From contig JALGSV010000008.1 of the NCBI GenBank assembly GCA_029821755.1, positions 40,411-104,410 on the forward strand: 64,000 nucleotides of DNA, in the 5' to 3' direction. The stretch is from Candidatus Zipacnadum vermilionense (GTDB taxonomy: Bacteria > Armatimonadota > Zipacnadia > Zipacnadales > Zipacnadaceae). The notes under the pieces are model-generated. The model did no database searches. It had not been told where the DNA came from and was given only the letters and a program-made list of their open reading frames with translations. Made by a program: the position numbers and the translations under genes. Positions 36,156 through 45,495 of the stretch are shown here, in pieces (the first letter of the stretch is position 1; every line of letters starts with the position of its first letter).

Positions 36156-38300
36156 TTGCCCACTCTCGACCACCAGGACAACTTCAACGTCCTCTCCACT
36201 CCCTACCCGCAGATGATGCGTAACTACCTGCAGCGGGTGACGGAGGAGGCCCTGGCCATCTGCTCGCCGCCGCCGACGCTTGACGCATGGCAGGCGCAAC
36301 GCCCCGCCCTGCGCGCCGCTCTCGCCGCCTGCTTCGGGGACCTCCCCGCCGAACGCTGCGACCTGGAGCCCACCCTCACCGGCGTCCTGTCCCGCGATGG
36401 CTACCGCGTGGAGCAGGTCCGCCTGCAGACCCGCCCCGGCTGGTTTGCGGGGGTGAACGTCTACCTGCCCGAGGAGCAGCAGGACCGCGTCCCCGCCGTG
36501 CTCATGCCTCTCGGCCATTTCCCCTGGGGTCGGCGCTCCCACGAGGTGCAGATCGCTTGCGCTACTCTGGCCCGGCGGGGCTACGTGGCCTTGACTCTCG
36601 ACATGCCCGGCTACGGCGATCGCGCCGCGGTGGGCAGCCATTCCCCCACGACCTACTTTCCCCTGCTGACCGTCGGGCTCTCGCTGGGCGGCCTGCAGCT
36701 TTGGGACAACATGCGCTGTCTGGACTACCTCTGCTCCCGCCCCGAGGTGGACCCCACCCGCCTGGGCTGCACCGGCGCTTCCGGCGGCGGCTCCCAGACC
36801 ATGTACCTCACGGCCCTCGACGACCGCATCGCCGCGGCGGTGCCCACCGTCTTCATCGGCTCGGCCCGGCATTACCCGGAGCACGGCTGCTGCGTGTGCG
36901 AGGCGGCGCGCGGGGTGGTGCAGGTCGGCGACGACTGGCGCCTGCTCTCCCTGGTCGCGCCCCGCCCCGTCTTGGTAGTAAACGCCACCCACGACCCCCT
37001 CTTTCCTATCTGGTACGGCCACCTGGCCATGGACTCCCTCCGCCACGTTTACCGCCTGTTTGACCGAGAGGAAGCCGTGGCCTTCGCCGAGGTCTACCGC
37101 GACCACGGCTACTACCAGAGCGCCCGCCTGGCCGGCTACGCCTGGTTCGACCGCTGGCTCCAGGGCGTTCCCACCGACCCTCGCGAGATAGTCGAGGCCC
37201 CCGTCTGGACCGAGCCGGAAGACGGCGATACCCTATTCGTGGAGGGCGTGGACCGGAGCGTCACCATCCCCCAGATGATTGCCCACCGCGCCCAGGAGTT
37301 GCTGCCCTCACGCTCCGCCGACCCCGCTATCGCCCGCGACCGCCTGCTCCAGCGCTGCCTGGGCGGGCTCCCCGAGGCGCCTGCAGGGCGCGGGCCACGT
37401 ACCGCACCCTTCCCGGATGAGGACGCGCCGGCCGGGGCGGGACACGCTGCCCCCGCTGCAGACCAGTTTCCCCCTCCCTTTAGGGAGGGGGGTAGGGGGG
37501 TAGGGCAGGTCTCCGTGGAGACCATCAACCGCAGGGATCACACCGTCGAGAAGCTCGCCCTCCGCACGGAGCCGGACATCCTCGTACCTGCTCTCCTGCT
37601 CAAGCCGGTCCCCGCGCCGCTTCGGAGCGGGGACCGGCAGCCCTCCCTGGCCCCGGCGCGCTTGCCGGTCTGCCTCTACCTACACGAGAGGGGCAAACAG
37701 GTCGCGACGCACAACCGGGAGGTCGGGGAGATGTTGCGGGCGGGGTGGGCGGTCTGCGCGGTGGACGTGCGCGGCAGCGGCGAGACCGGCCCGCCTGGCT
37801 GCGGCGGTCTGGTGCAGAAAGCCCTGGTCCTGGGCCGGACACTGGCCGCGCTACAGGTCTTCGACCTCTTGCGCACCGCCGACTACCTACAGGCCCGGGC
37901 GGACCTGGACGCAACTCGTCTCGCTATTTGGGGGGAGGGGTGCTGCGCCTTCCTGGCCCTGCTGGCGGCGGCTCTCGACGAGCGCTTCACCCACACCTGC
38001 GGCTACCGCCTGCTCACCTCCTACCTACACGATAGCCCCAGCCTGCAGGACCCGCTGCACTACTTGCCGGACGTAATTCGCGAGGTAGGCGATATTTGCG
38101 ACCTTGCCGCCCTCGTCGCCCCCCGCACCCTGGTGATCGCCGCACCGCGCAACGCCTCCCTGGAGCCGGCGAACGCCGCGGAGAGCTTCCGCCGCACGGT
38201 ACAGGCCTACGGCGCCGACGGCCCGCTGACGCTGGTGGAGGAGGGATACGAGGAGATGCTGGCGGCGTGGTTGGGGTGTCTGGCGCCAGCTTGCAGGTAG
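36156..38300 (+). CDS. tandem alpha/beta-hydrolase (acetylxylan-esterase-like), TTG start
   Basis: AGAGGAGAGG upstream of TTG; GCTGASGGGSQT nucleophile elbow in domain 1; second hydrolase-like domain from about 37.5 kb; track start 36057 lies in the repeat. Confidence 0.7.
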   Translation: MPTLDHQDNFNVLSTPYPQMMRNYLQRVTEEALAICSPPPTLDAWQAQRPALRAALAACFGDLPAERCDLEPTLTGVLSRDGYRVEQVRLQTRPGWFAGVNVYLPEEQQDRVPAVLMPLGHFPWGRRSHEVQIACATLARRGYVALTLDMPGYGDRAAVGSHSPTTYFPLLTVGLSLGGLQLWDNMRCLDYLCSRPEVDPTRLGCTGASGGGSQTMYLTALDDRIAAAVPTVFIGSARHYPEHGCCVCEAARGVVQVGDDWRLLSLVAPRPVLVVNATHDPLFPIWYGHLAMDSLRHVYRLFDREEAVAFAEVYRDHGYYQSARLAGYAWFDRWLQGVPTDPREIVEAPVWTEPEDGDTLFVEGVDRSVTIPQMIAHRAQELLPSRSADPAIARDRLLQRCLGGLPEAPAGRGPRTAPFPDEDAPAGAGHAAPAADQFPPPFREGGRGVGQVSVETINRRDHTVEKLALRTEPDILVPALLLKPVPAPLRSGDRQPSLAPARLPVCLYLHERGKQVATHNREVGEMLRAGWAVCAVDVRGSGETGPPGCGGLVQKALVLGRTLAALQVFDLLRTADYLQARADLDATRLAIWGEGCCAFLALLAAALDERFTHTCGYRLLTSYLHDSPSLQDPLHYLPDVIREVGDICDLAALVAPRTLVIAAPRNASLEPANAAESFRRTVQAYGADGPLTLVEEGYEEMLAAWLGCLAPACR
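37471..37490. repeat. C-rich/G-rich hairpin of intergenic type inside CDS
   Basis: CCCCTCCCT-TT-AGGGAGGGG; translated FPPPFREGGRGVG. Confidence 0.7.
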
Positions 38301-38329
38301 CTCACGGGAGGGGCCGCGGCGACCTGCGG

Positions 38330-38583
38330 TCGCGAAGTGACCGCCAACAACCTCGCCGCCCACGTCCCCAGGACCGGATCGCTCGGCGCCAGGCCCGGCC
38401 CGGGCCCGCCCGTCTCGCAGATGTGCTTCTCCGCCGACCGTCCCTCCAGCAGGTGCGGGCTGGGGTCGTCGCCCAGCAGATTCAGCCACCAGCCCTCGCC
38501 CGTTCAGCCACGCCCCCATCTGGTACCCCTCCTGGCCGGTCGCCAGAAGAGGCGCCGTCGCCGCGGTGGGGCGAATCATGTCC
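38330..38583 (-). pseudogene. frameshifted ORF remnant (MIRPTAATAPLLATGQEGYQMGAWLNG / EGWWLNLLGDDPSPHLLEGRSAEKHICETGG..)
   Basis: coding-like sequence continues in the next frame after CCC at 38499-38501; one-base difference would restore it. Confidence 0.45.
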
Positions 38584-39528
38584 CTACCCGAGCCACGGCG
38601 GCCTTCGCTTCGGCGTCTCCGCCAGCCACTCCATCCCCGCCCGCAGCTTCCCCTCTTCCGTGAACCAGGGATGGTATCCCGCCCCGTTCACGCCATTCCC
38701 ATCCATGCGGTCGCGGCGAGAAGCCACCGCCTCCCCCGGATGAGGCGTCCAGCCCAGCCAGCCCCAACCGGCCTTCTCCCACGCCGTCAGTTCCAGCCGC
38801 GCGTTGGCCGCCCGCGCCAAGTCGTCCACCCCGCCGATCCCGCCCTCGTTGCACAGCATCGGTTTGCCCCAGCGCTCCTGCACCGCCCGGCAACGCACCA
38901 GGTTCGCCTGCACCTGCTCCTCACCGTACGAGTAGGGGTGGCAGCAGAGCACGTCCGACAGCGGCGCCCAGAGGTTCATGGAATCACCGCCATTGTGCGC
39001 ACCGATAGTGATCGGCTGCTGCGCCCCGCTGCCCAGCACCGTCTCCCGCACCGCGCTCAGCCAGACCTTCTCCAACTCCGCGACCGGCTGCTCTGGCGCG
39101 GCGGCTTGCGGCTCGTTGCACAGGTCCCAGACCAGGATACGCTCATCGGCCGCCAGCGGCGTCACCAGCGCCGCGACATACCCCAGCATCGGCTCTAGGT
39201 CCCCGCGCAGGTTCTCCTCGTAGGTCCCGCCGTAGTCCCAGCACGCGTCATGCCAGCGGTTAAACAGGCACGGCATCGTCTTCATCCCCTGCTCGTCAAT
39301 CGCCGTCACGGCGTCCAAGAACTCCCCGGTGATCGCCTCCGGGTCAGCCATCCACGCGGTGAACTCAATCCACAGACGGATGGTGTTGGCGTGAGCCTGC
39401 CGCAGCAGTTCCAGCTCCTGCCGGAAGGCCTCCGGGTCATAGTCCCACCACGCCTCCTCAATCCGCGCCCCCCAGGAGGGCACCAGGTTGAACCCGCGCA
39501 TCCAGCCGTAGTCGGTGTATCGGTGCAT
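38584..39528 (-). CDS. GH5-like (cellulase-superfamily) glycoside hydrolase
   Basis: MRGFNLVPSWG, IRLWIEFTAWM, ILVWDLCNEPQA (acid/base NEP), PMLCNEGGIGG (nucleophile E). Confidence 0.75.
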   Translation of the reverse strand: MHRYTDYGWMRGFNLVPSWGARIEEAWWDYDPEAFRQELELLRQAHANTIRLWIEFTAWMADPEAITGEFLDAVTAIDEQGMKTMPCLFNRWHDACWDYGGTYEENLRGDLEPMLGYVAALVTPLAADERILVWDLCNEPQAAAPEQPVAELEKVWLSAVRETVLGSGAQQPITIGAHNGGDSMNLWAPLSDVLCCHPYSYGEEQVQANLVRCRAVQERWGKPMLCNEGGIGGVDDLARAANARLELTAWEKAGWGWLGWTPHPGEAVASRRDRMDGNGVNGAGYHPWFTEEGKLRAGMEWLAETPKRRPPWLG

Positions 39529-39554
39529 TGGTTCAGACCTCAGAATTCCCCTCC

Positions 39555-39980
39555 TTACATCTCAACCGCCTTTCGCATCTGCCGCGAGTACTCGGTAAAC
39601 ACGTCCCGCGCCCCTGTCACCTCTCGGTAGACGGTCTCGTCGTTGAGGGTCAGGTAGTCGTGCACCACCACGTTGCGCAGGCTGACGTACTCGATGAGGC
39701 GGTTGGCGAGAGCGCGCGTGAGCAGATGCCGCTTGCGCATGTTCTCGTAGCAGGCCACGTGGGAGGGACCGGGGTTGTAGCCCTTGCCCAGCATCAGCAT
39801 CCGCGCCCCGTCGGTGGCACTCTCCACCACCAATTGCAGCAACCGCTCGGCCGCCCGGCGTTTCTGGTTGTCGGCCAGGTACTCCTCCAGCGACAGCGCG
39901 GCAGGAACTGCCAGTTCCTCCAGATAGCCGCGCATGGCGGCCAGACGCTCCGTGACCGCGGCGGCGTATACGCGCTTCAT
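39555..39980 (-). CDS. hepT: HepT-like (DUF86) RNase toxin
   Basis: R-x4-H-x-Y motif RNVVVHDY. Confidence 0.88.
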   Translation of the reverse strand: MKRVYAAAVTERLAAMRGYLEELAVPAALSLEEYLADNQKRRAAERLLQLVVESATDGARMLMLGKGYNPGPSHVACYENMRKRHLLTRALANRLIEYVSLRNVVVHDYLTLNDETVYREVTGARDVFTEYSRQMRKAVEM

Positions 39981-40005
39981 AGACTCACTCTCCCCTTGCG
40001 GCTGG

Positions 40006-40413
40006 TCAAGTGTCCTCCCCCAGATGCTCCCACTGCGCCTCCTGCCATTTCCGGGCGTCGGCGAAGATGCTCCCGGCCAGGGAGCGAAAACGCAGGAACT
40101 CCCCCGGCGCGGCCTCGTACAGTGGCCGGCCCGTGTCGGCGACGACAGCCAGGAAGTTGGGTTGCGCACCGTTGAGAAGGGAGATATCCAGCGAGGCCCC
40201 GGTGATCAGGTCTCCCAACCCCCGGTAGATCGCCATCCGCCGGGCGCCGTTCACCGTTCCCGCGGCGAGCACGGCCACGTCAATGTCGCTACCTTCCTCC
40301 GCCCGCCCCTCGGCCCGCGATCCATGCAGCACCACCAGCCGCAGCCCCAACTCCCGCGCCGTCTGGGCCAGGGCCTCATGATCGTACTGAACTGTCTCCC
40401 GCGTAGCCGACAT
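40006..40413 (-). CDS. mntA: MntA-like minimal nucleotidyltransferase antitoxin
   Basis: GS-x10-DxD motif GSRAEGRAEEGSDID. Confidence 0.88.
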   Translation of the reverse strand: MSATRETVQYDHEALAQTARELGLRLVVLHGSRAEGRAEEGSDIDVAVLAAGTVNGARRMAIYRGLGDLITGASLDISLLNGAQPNFLAVVADTGRPLYEAAPGEFLRFRSLAGSIFADARKWQEAQWEHLGEDT

Positions 40414-40469
40414 ACCACCACTCTTCGCCACCCCCCGGCCCAAAGCCTCCCCGCCTCCCCCCTCCCCAC

Positions 40470-40499
40470 TTGCCACCTGCTACCTGCGACTCCTATAAT
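40470..40499 (+). promoter_or_regulatory. promoter of murJ
   Basis: TTGCCA (40470-40475), 18-nt spacer, TATAAT (40494-40499). Confidence 0.6.
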
Positions 40500-40536
40500 G
40501 CTGCCTCCTGCCCAGAGACCACGAGGCTTTCGATTC

Positions 40537-42174
40537 ATGAGCGATGAAATGGAAATGGCCGCGATGGAAGAGACCCCGGCTGAACCGGCCCGGACCCTCT
40601 CCCAAGGGTTGATGGGAGCCGCGGTGTTGATGATGGCCGCTACCTTCCTCAGTGCCATCACCGGCCTGATCCGCCTGAGTTCCCTCTACTACCTCTACGC
40701 TGAGACCCACCAGGCCGAACTGAGCGCCTACCTGCAGGCCTTCGGTATCCCCGACTTCATCTACTTCCTCGTCGCCGGCGGGGCCTTGCGCACCGGCTTC
40801 GTGCCCGTCTTTTCCCAGTTCATGGCGCGAGAGCAGGCGGAACGGGCCTGGGTGCTATTCCGCAACACCTTGTGGATCGTCACCATCTTCGCCACGTTAG
40901 TCGTCGGCCTGTGTATGGTTTTCGCCGGTCCCTTGACTCTGATCGCCGCCTGGGGGTGGCGCGACCCCTCCCACAAGTATGTTTTCGATCTGACCACGCA
41001 TTTGATGCGCATCATGTTCCCCGCCGAAATCTTCATGCTCATCGGCGGGCTGTTGATGGGTACGCTCAACGCGCAGAAGCACTTCCTGTGGCCCGCCCTG
41101 GGACCCATCTTCTACAACGTCGTCATTATCGCCGCCATCTGGCTCTCGCCGCTGCTGGGCGGGGTGCAGGCCGTGGCCTTTGCCGTGCCCGTCTCGGCGC
41201 TGTTGTGCAATGTGCTCCTGCAGATTCCCCCCCTGGTCAAGCGAGGCGCGCGCTTCCGCTTCATGCTCAACCCGCGCCAAGAGGACTTCCGCTACGTCGT
41301 ACGCCTGGCGCTGCCAGTCGTCTTCGGCCTGGCCATCGCCGAGATCAACACGGTGGTTACCAAGAGCATGGCCACCTGGTCGAATCCCGCCCTGGGCGCC
41401 CTGGCCTTCGACGTCTCCAATCGCTTGTGGAAGCTGCCCACCCGCTTCATCGGCGCCGGCATCGCCATCGCTGTCTTCGCCTATCTGGCCGATCACTATG
41501 CCCGGAAGAACCGGGCCGGCTTCCGCCGCGACTTCTCCTTCGGCATGCGCAGCGTGATCTTCCTGACCCTGCCGCCGGCTCTGGCCATGCTAGTCCTGCG
41601 CACCCCCATCATCATGCTTCTGTGCCCGCGTACCCCGGCGGATGTTGTCAGCCTCGCCTCCAACGCCCTCTTCTGGTATGGTCTCGGGATCATTCCTCTC
41701 TCCCTGGTCTACGTCCTAGCCCGTGCCTTCTACGCGCGCCACGATACCATCACCGCCTTCTGGGTAGGTGCCATATCGGTGGTGGTCTGCGTCGGTCTCT
41801 CTCTCTGGCTGGGTCGGCCAGACACCATGCAGGTCTCCGGCCTGGCCCTGGCCACCTCCGCCGCCAACCTCGCCAACGTCGTCTTCCTGGCCGTCGTCCT
41901 CCAGCACCGCGTGGGCGGTCTCGACGGCCGCCGGATCCTGCTCAGCCTCCTCCGCCAGCTCCCCGCCTGTGCCGGCTTTGCCCTGGTCTGCTGGTACTCC
42001 CTCGTGGTCTGCCAGGGCTTCCTGGGTACCACCGGCCTCACCGCCAAGCTGGCTGGGGTATTCCTCCCGGTCATCCCGGCCACCCTCGTCTTCCTGGCCC
42101 TGGCCTGGCTCTTCCGCGTGGAGGAGCTGGCTTCCGCCGGGCAGCTCATTGTTAGAAGATTCCGCAGGCGTTAG
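40537..42174 (+). CDS. murJ: lipid II flippase MurJ
   Basis: MVIN-type 14-TM protein; GALRTGFVPVFSQFMA, MRIMFPAEIFMLIGGLLMGTLNAQKHFLWPALGPIFYN. Confidence 0.93.
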   Translation: MSDEMEMAAMEETPAEPARTLSQGLMGAAVLMMAATFLSAITGLIRLSSLYYLYAETHQAELSAYLQAFGIPDFIYFLVAGGALRTGFVPVFSQFMAREQAERAWVLFRNTLWIVTIFATLVVGLCMVFAGPLTLIAAWGWRDPSHKYVFDLTTHLMRIMFPAEIFMLIGGLLMGTLNAQKHFLWPALGPIFYNVVIIAAIWLSPLLGGVQAVAFAVPVSALLCNVLLQIPPLVKRGARFRFMLNPRQEDFRYVVRLALPVVFGLAIAEINTVVTKSMATWSNPALGALAFDVSNRLWKLPTRFIGAGIAIAVFAYLADHYARKNRAGFRRDFSFGMRSVIFLTLPPALAMLVLRTPIIMLLCPRTPADVVSLASNALFWYGLGIIPLSLVYVLARAFYARHDTITAFWVGAISVVVCVGLSLWLGRPDTMQVSGLALATSAANLANVVFLAVVLQHRVGGLDGRRILLSLLRQLPACAGFALVCWYSLVVCQGFLGTTGLTAKLAGVFLPVIPATLVFLALAWLFRVEELASAGQLIVRRFRRR

Positions 42175-42338
42175 CCCCGTGGAGAAGATGGAGCGGATTC
42201 GGCAGGGGCTCCCCGCGGATGCGGTAGGCTCCCGCTCTGTCTTCCTATGGAATCAGAGGCGGGCCGGCGCGTCTATGGCAGGGCAGCGGCTCCCTACCCA
42301 GGGGTCTCGGGGTAAACATTCCAGGGAGGCTACATGCC

Positions 42339-42482
42339 CTGAGGGAGTCCGGCTCCACGTTGGTCGAGCTGCTGGTGGTGACCGCGATTACCGTCATACT
42401 GGCAGCGATTCTCTTCCCCGTCTTCGCCCGACCCCTGCCTCACGGCCGCGCAGACCCGAATCCGCCCCTGCCCTAGGCTGCT
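42339..42482 (+). pseudogene. truncated prepilin remnant
   Basis: in-frame [32 protein letters not shown] then divergence and stop; matches N-terminus of adjacent intact pilin. Confidence 0.75.
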
Positions 42483-42675
42483 CCGGGGCCCTGCCATACC
42501 TCCCGCTGGCATCTATTCATGAGGCACCTTCGGAGTACTGCAGTATGCCGCGAGGCGGAATGCAATGCATTCCCTCACCCGTCATTCCTGAGGGCTTGCG
42601 GTCATTCGTCTTTTGTTATATAATGATTGAACTTTGGCTATTGTGGCCAGAAATACCAGACTGGAGGTCACGCAC

Positions 42676-43356
42676 TTGAAGCGACACGGTTTCACTCTCA
42701 TCGAATTGCTTGTCGTCATCGCGATCATCGCGATCCTGGCAGCGATCCTCTTCCCCGTCTTCGCCCGCGCCCGAGCTAAGGCCATGCAGAACAACTGCCT
42801 GAGCAACATCAAACAGCTGACCCTAGGCTGCCTGATGTACGCCAGCGACTACGACGACCGGTTCATGAACAACAACAACGTTGCGATCGCCCCCGGCAAT
42901 GGCGCCTGGGCCGGTCAGATCTACCCCTACGTCAGGAATAACCAGATCTACGTGTGCCCCAGCGCCACCGGCACCGGCGGCAACGCAAGCACCAATCCCG
43001 TCATTAACCCCCTGGACTACAACTACAACGCTGACTTGCAGGTGCCCACACCCGCCACCCAGTCGCTCGTCAAGGCCCCCTCTTCCTGCATCCTGCTGCA
43101 CGAGGGTAGCCGCGTGGATGGCACCTACGCCTGGGGCTGGGGCAACTATAACTACGTGGCCAACGCCTTGTCCACCAACCCCAATGCCTACGCCAAGTGC
43201 CTTAAGCGCCACAACGACGGCTGCAACTACGCCTTCGTTGACGGGCACGCCAAGTGGCTGAGGATCGGTCAGGTCGGCCAGAACCAGACCACGTTCGCCT
43301 GGCCCACCGGCACGCCGGGATCGCCCCAGTGCTGGTTCGACTGGAGCTCGGGGTAG
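42676..43356 (+). CDS. type II secretion/type IV-like prepilin, DUF1559-like (H-X9-DG), TTG start
   Basis: [49 protein letters not shown] 8-9 nt upstream of TTG. Confidence 0.9.
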   Translation: MKRHGFTLIELLVVIAIIAILAAILFPVFARARAKAMQNNCLSNIKQLTLGCLMYASDYDDRFMNNNNVAIAPGNGAWAGQIYPYVRNNQIYVCPSATGTGGNASTNPVINPLDYNYNADLQVPTPATQSLVKAPSSCILLHEGSRVDGTYAWGWGNYNYVANALSTNPNAYAKCLKRHNDGCNYAFVDGHAKWLRIGQVGQNQTTFAWPTGTPGSPQCWFDWSSG

Positions 43357-43462
43357 GCGGACTACCGCAGTTCATCCTCTGATTCACCAGCGCCCTCCTG
43401 CCCCCCGGCGAGAGGGCGCTGCTCTTGGCCGGCCCCGGCGGCAGCCTTCTTCGCCCCGCGGC

Positions 43463-43491
43463 TTGCGCATCCGCGCCGCCCGCGCTATAAT
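43463..43491 (+). promoter_or_regulatory. promoter of glmS
   Basis: TTGCGC, 17-nt spacer, TATAAT. Confidence 0.7.
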
Positions 43492-43525
43492 CTTCCTGTT
43501 CCCTCAGACCTCGATTGGTTCACCA

Positions 43526-43552
43526 CAGGCGTCCTCGGGACGCCTGCTTTTT
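43526..43552 (+). terminator. terminator-like hairpin in glmS 5' leader (possible attenuator)
   Basis: CAGGCGTCC-TCG-GGACGCCTG then CTTTTT, just before glmS RBS. Confidence 0.7.
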
Positions 43553-43576
43553 ATGTCTAAAGGAGACGACTGACAA

Positions 43577-45424
43577 ATGTGTGGTATCGTCGGTTACATC
43601 GGCTCTCGTTCAGCGGCGCAGATCTGCCTGGAGGGCCTGCACCGCCTGGAGTATCGCGGCTATGACTCGGCCGGAATTGCCGTCGTCCGTGACGGTGAGT
43701 TGGACGTGCGCAAGGTGGTCGGCAAGCTTCTGAACATGGATGCCTCGCTGGCCGAGACTCCCCTCCCCGGCACCATCGGCATCGGCCACACTCGCTGGGC
43801 CACCCACGGCAAGCCCTCCCTGGACAACTCCCACCCCCACGTGTCCATGAACGGCCGCATCGCGGTCGTCCACAACGGCATCATCGAGAACTACGGCGAG
43901 TTGCGCGAGCAGCTCAAGGCCGAGGGCTACGAGTTCAAGTCCCAAACCGATACGGAAGTCATGGCCCACCTGACCCAGAAGTACTATGAAGGTACGCCCG
44001 GCGCACCAGGGGACCTCAGGGCCGCCGTCGTCCGCGCCGTCCAGGATCTGCGCGGCGCTTTCGCCTTCGGCATCATCTGCGCTGACAACCCCGACCAGTT
44101 GGTGGCGGTACGCCGCTTCTCCCCGCTGGTAGTGGGCCTGGGCGAGGGCGAGAACTACATCGCCTCCGACATGGGCGCCATCCGCAAGGAAACCGACAAG
44201 GTCTACGTCATTGACGACGACGAGGTGGCTCTGATCACCCGCGAGGGCGTCGAGCTGACCGACCTGGACGGTAATCCCTTGCAGCGCGAGGCCTTCGTCA
44301 TCCCCTGGCCCGCCGACGCGGCGGAAAAGGGCGGCCACAAGAAGTTCATGCACAAGGAGATCCACGAGCAGCCCGACGCCATGCGCGCCTGCCTCGCCGG
44401 TCGCCTTTCCGACCCCGACCAGCCCCTGGTGCTCGAGGGCATGAACCTGACCCCCGACGAGATTCGCGGTCTGCACAAGGTCGTCTTCACCGCCTGCGGC
44501 ACCGCTTACCACGCCGGTCTGGTCGGGCGCTTCTTGATGGAGTACCTCGCCAAGATCCCCGCCGAGTGCGACCTGGCCGCCGAACTGCGGGCCCGCAACC
44601 CGGTGGTGCTTGACGACACCCTCTGCGTACCCATCAGCCAGTCGGGCGAGACTGCCGACACCCTGGTGGCCCTGCGCGACATGAAGGACAAAGGCTCCAA
44701 GTGTGTCTCGGTCCTCAATGTGGTGGACTCTTCCATCGCTCGCGAGAGCGACGGTGTGGTCTACATCCAGGCCGGCCCCGAGATCGGCGTCGCCTCCACC
44801 AAGGCTTTCAGCCTGCAGGTCATGACCATGACCCTCATGGCCATTCACTTCGCCGAGGTCCGCGGCACCGCCGATCCGGCGCTGCTGCGTGAACTGAAGG
44901 CGGCCCTGCTGGAGATGCCCCGGCATGCCGAGGAGCTGCTCAAGCGCGAGGACGACGTCCTCGCCGTCGCCCAGAAGTTCTACCAACTGGACGACTCCCT
45001 CTTCCTGGGCCGCGGCGTCAACCTCCCCTCCGCGATGGAGGGCGCACTCAAGCTCAAGGAGATCTCCTACATCCACGCCGAGGGCTACAGCGCCGGCGAG
45101 ATGAAGCACGGCCCCATCGCCCTGGTCTGCCCCGAGCTGTTCACGGTGGCGGTAGCGGTGCACGGGGACGTGTACGAGAAGATGATCGGCAACATCCAGG
45201 AGATCAAGGCTCGCAGCGGCCCGGTGATCGGCCTCATCGACGACGGTGACAGCCTGATGGGCGAGCAGTGCGACGCGGCCATCTGGGTTCCCCAGGTCCC
45301 TGAGATGGTCAGCCCACTCACCACGGCCATCCCCCTGCAGCTCCTGGCCTACCACATGGCCGACCTGCGCGGCGAGGACATAGACCAACCCCGCAATCTG
45401 GCCAAGACGGTGACGGTGGAGTAA
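43577..45424 (+). CDS. glmS: glutamine-fructose-6-phosphate aminotransferase
   Basis: MCGIVGYIGSRSA; two SIS domains; C-terminal LAKTVTVE. Confidence 0.98.
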   Translation: MCGIVGYIGSRSAAQICLEGLHRLEYRGYDSAGIAVVRDGELDVRKVVGKLLNMDASLAETPLPGTIGIGHTRWATHGKPSLDNSHPHVSMNGRIAVVHNGIIENYGELREQLKAEGYEFKSQTDTEVMAHLTQKYYEGTPGAPGDLRAAVVRAVQDLRGAFAFGIICADNPDQLVAVRRFSPLVVGLGEGENYIASDMGAIRKETDKVYVIDDDEVALITREGVELTDLDGNPLQREAFVIPWPADAAEKGGHKKFMHKEIHEQPDAMRACLAGRLSDPDQPLVLEGMNLTPDEIRGLHKVVFTACGTAYHAGLVGRFLMEYLAKIPAECDLAAELRARNPVVLDDTLCVPISQSGETADTLVALRDMKDKGSKCVSVLNVVDSSIARESDGVVYIQAGPEIGVASTKAFSLQVMTMTLMAIHFAEVRGTADPALLRELKAALLEMPRHAEELLKREDDVLAVAQKFYQLDDSLFLGRGVNLPSAMEGALKLKEISYIHAEGYSAGEMKHGPIALVCPELFTVAVAVHGDVYEKMIGNIQEIKARSGPVIGLIDDGDSLMGEQCDAAIWVPQVPEMVSPLTTAIPLQLLAYHMADLRGEDIDQPRNLAKTVTVE

Positions 45425-45456
45425 CCGAGGGCGGAGGGGGCTTCGCTGAAGAAGAG

Positions 45457-45495
45457 ACAGGGGCGGCACTAAGCTGTGCTGCCCCTGTTGCTTTA
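45457..45495 (+). terminator. intrinsic terminator of glmS
   Basis: ACAGGGGCGGCAC-taagct-GTGCTGCCCCTGT then TGCTTT. Confidence 0.8.

Noticed and set aside
43498-43576. glmS ribozyme upstream of glmS
   Set aside because: Leader is only about 80 nt and lacks the conserved ribozyme core; only a terminator-like hairpin is present.
43610-45469. 619-aa antisense ORF over glmS, and similar long antisense ORFs (e.g. 35349..37106, 8278..9537, 25471..28035)
   Set aside because: Mirror-frame artefacts of GC3-rich coding DNA; compositions are non-protein-like and the opposite strands encode recognised proteins.
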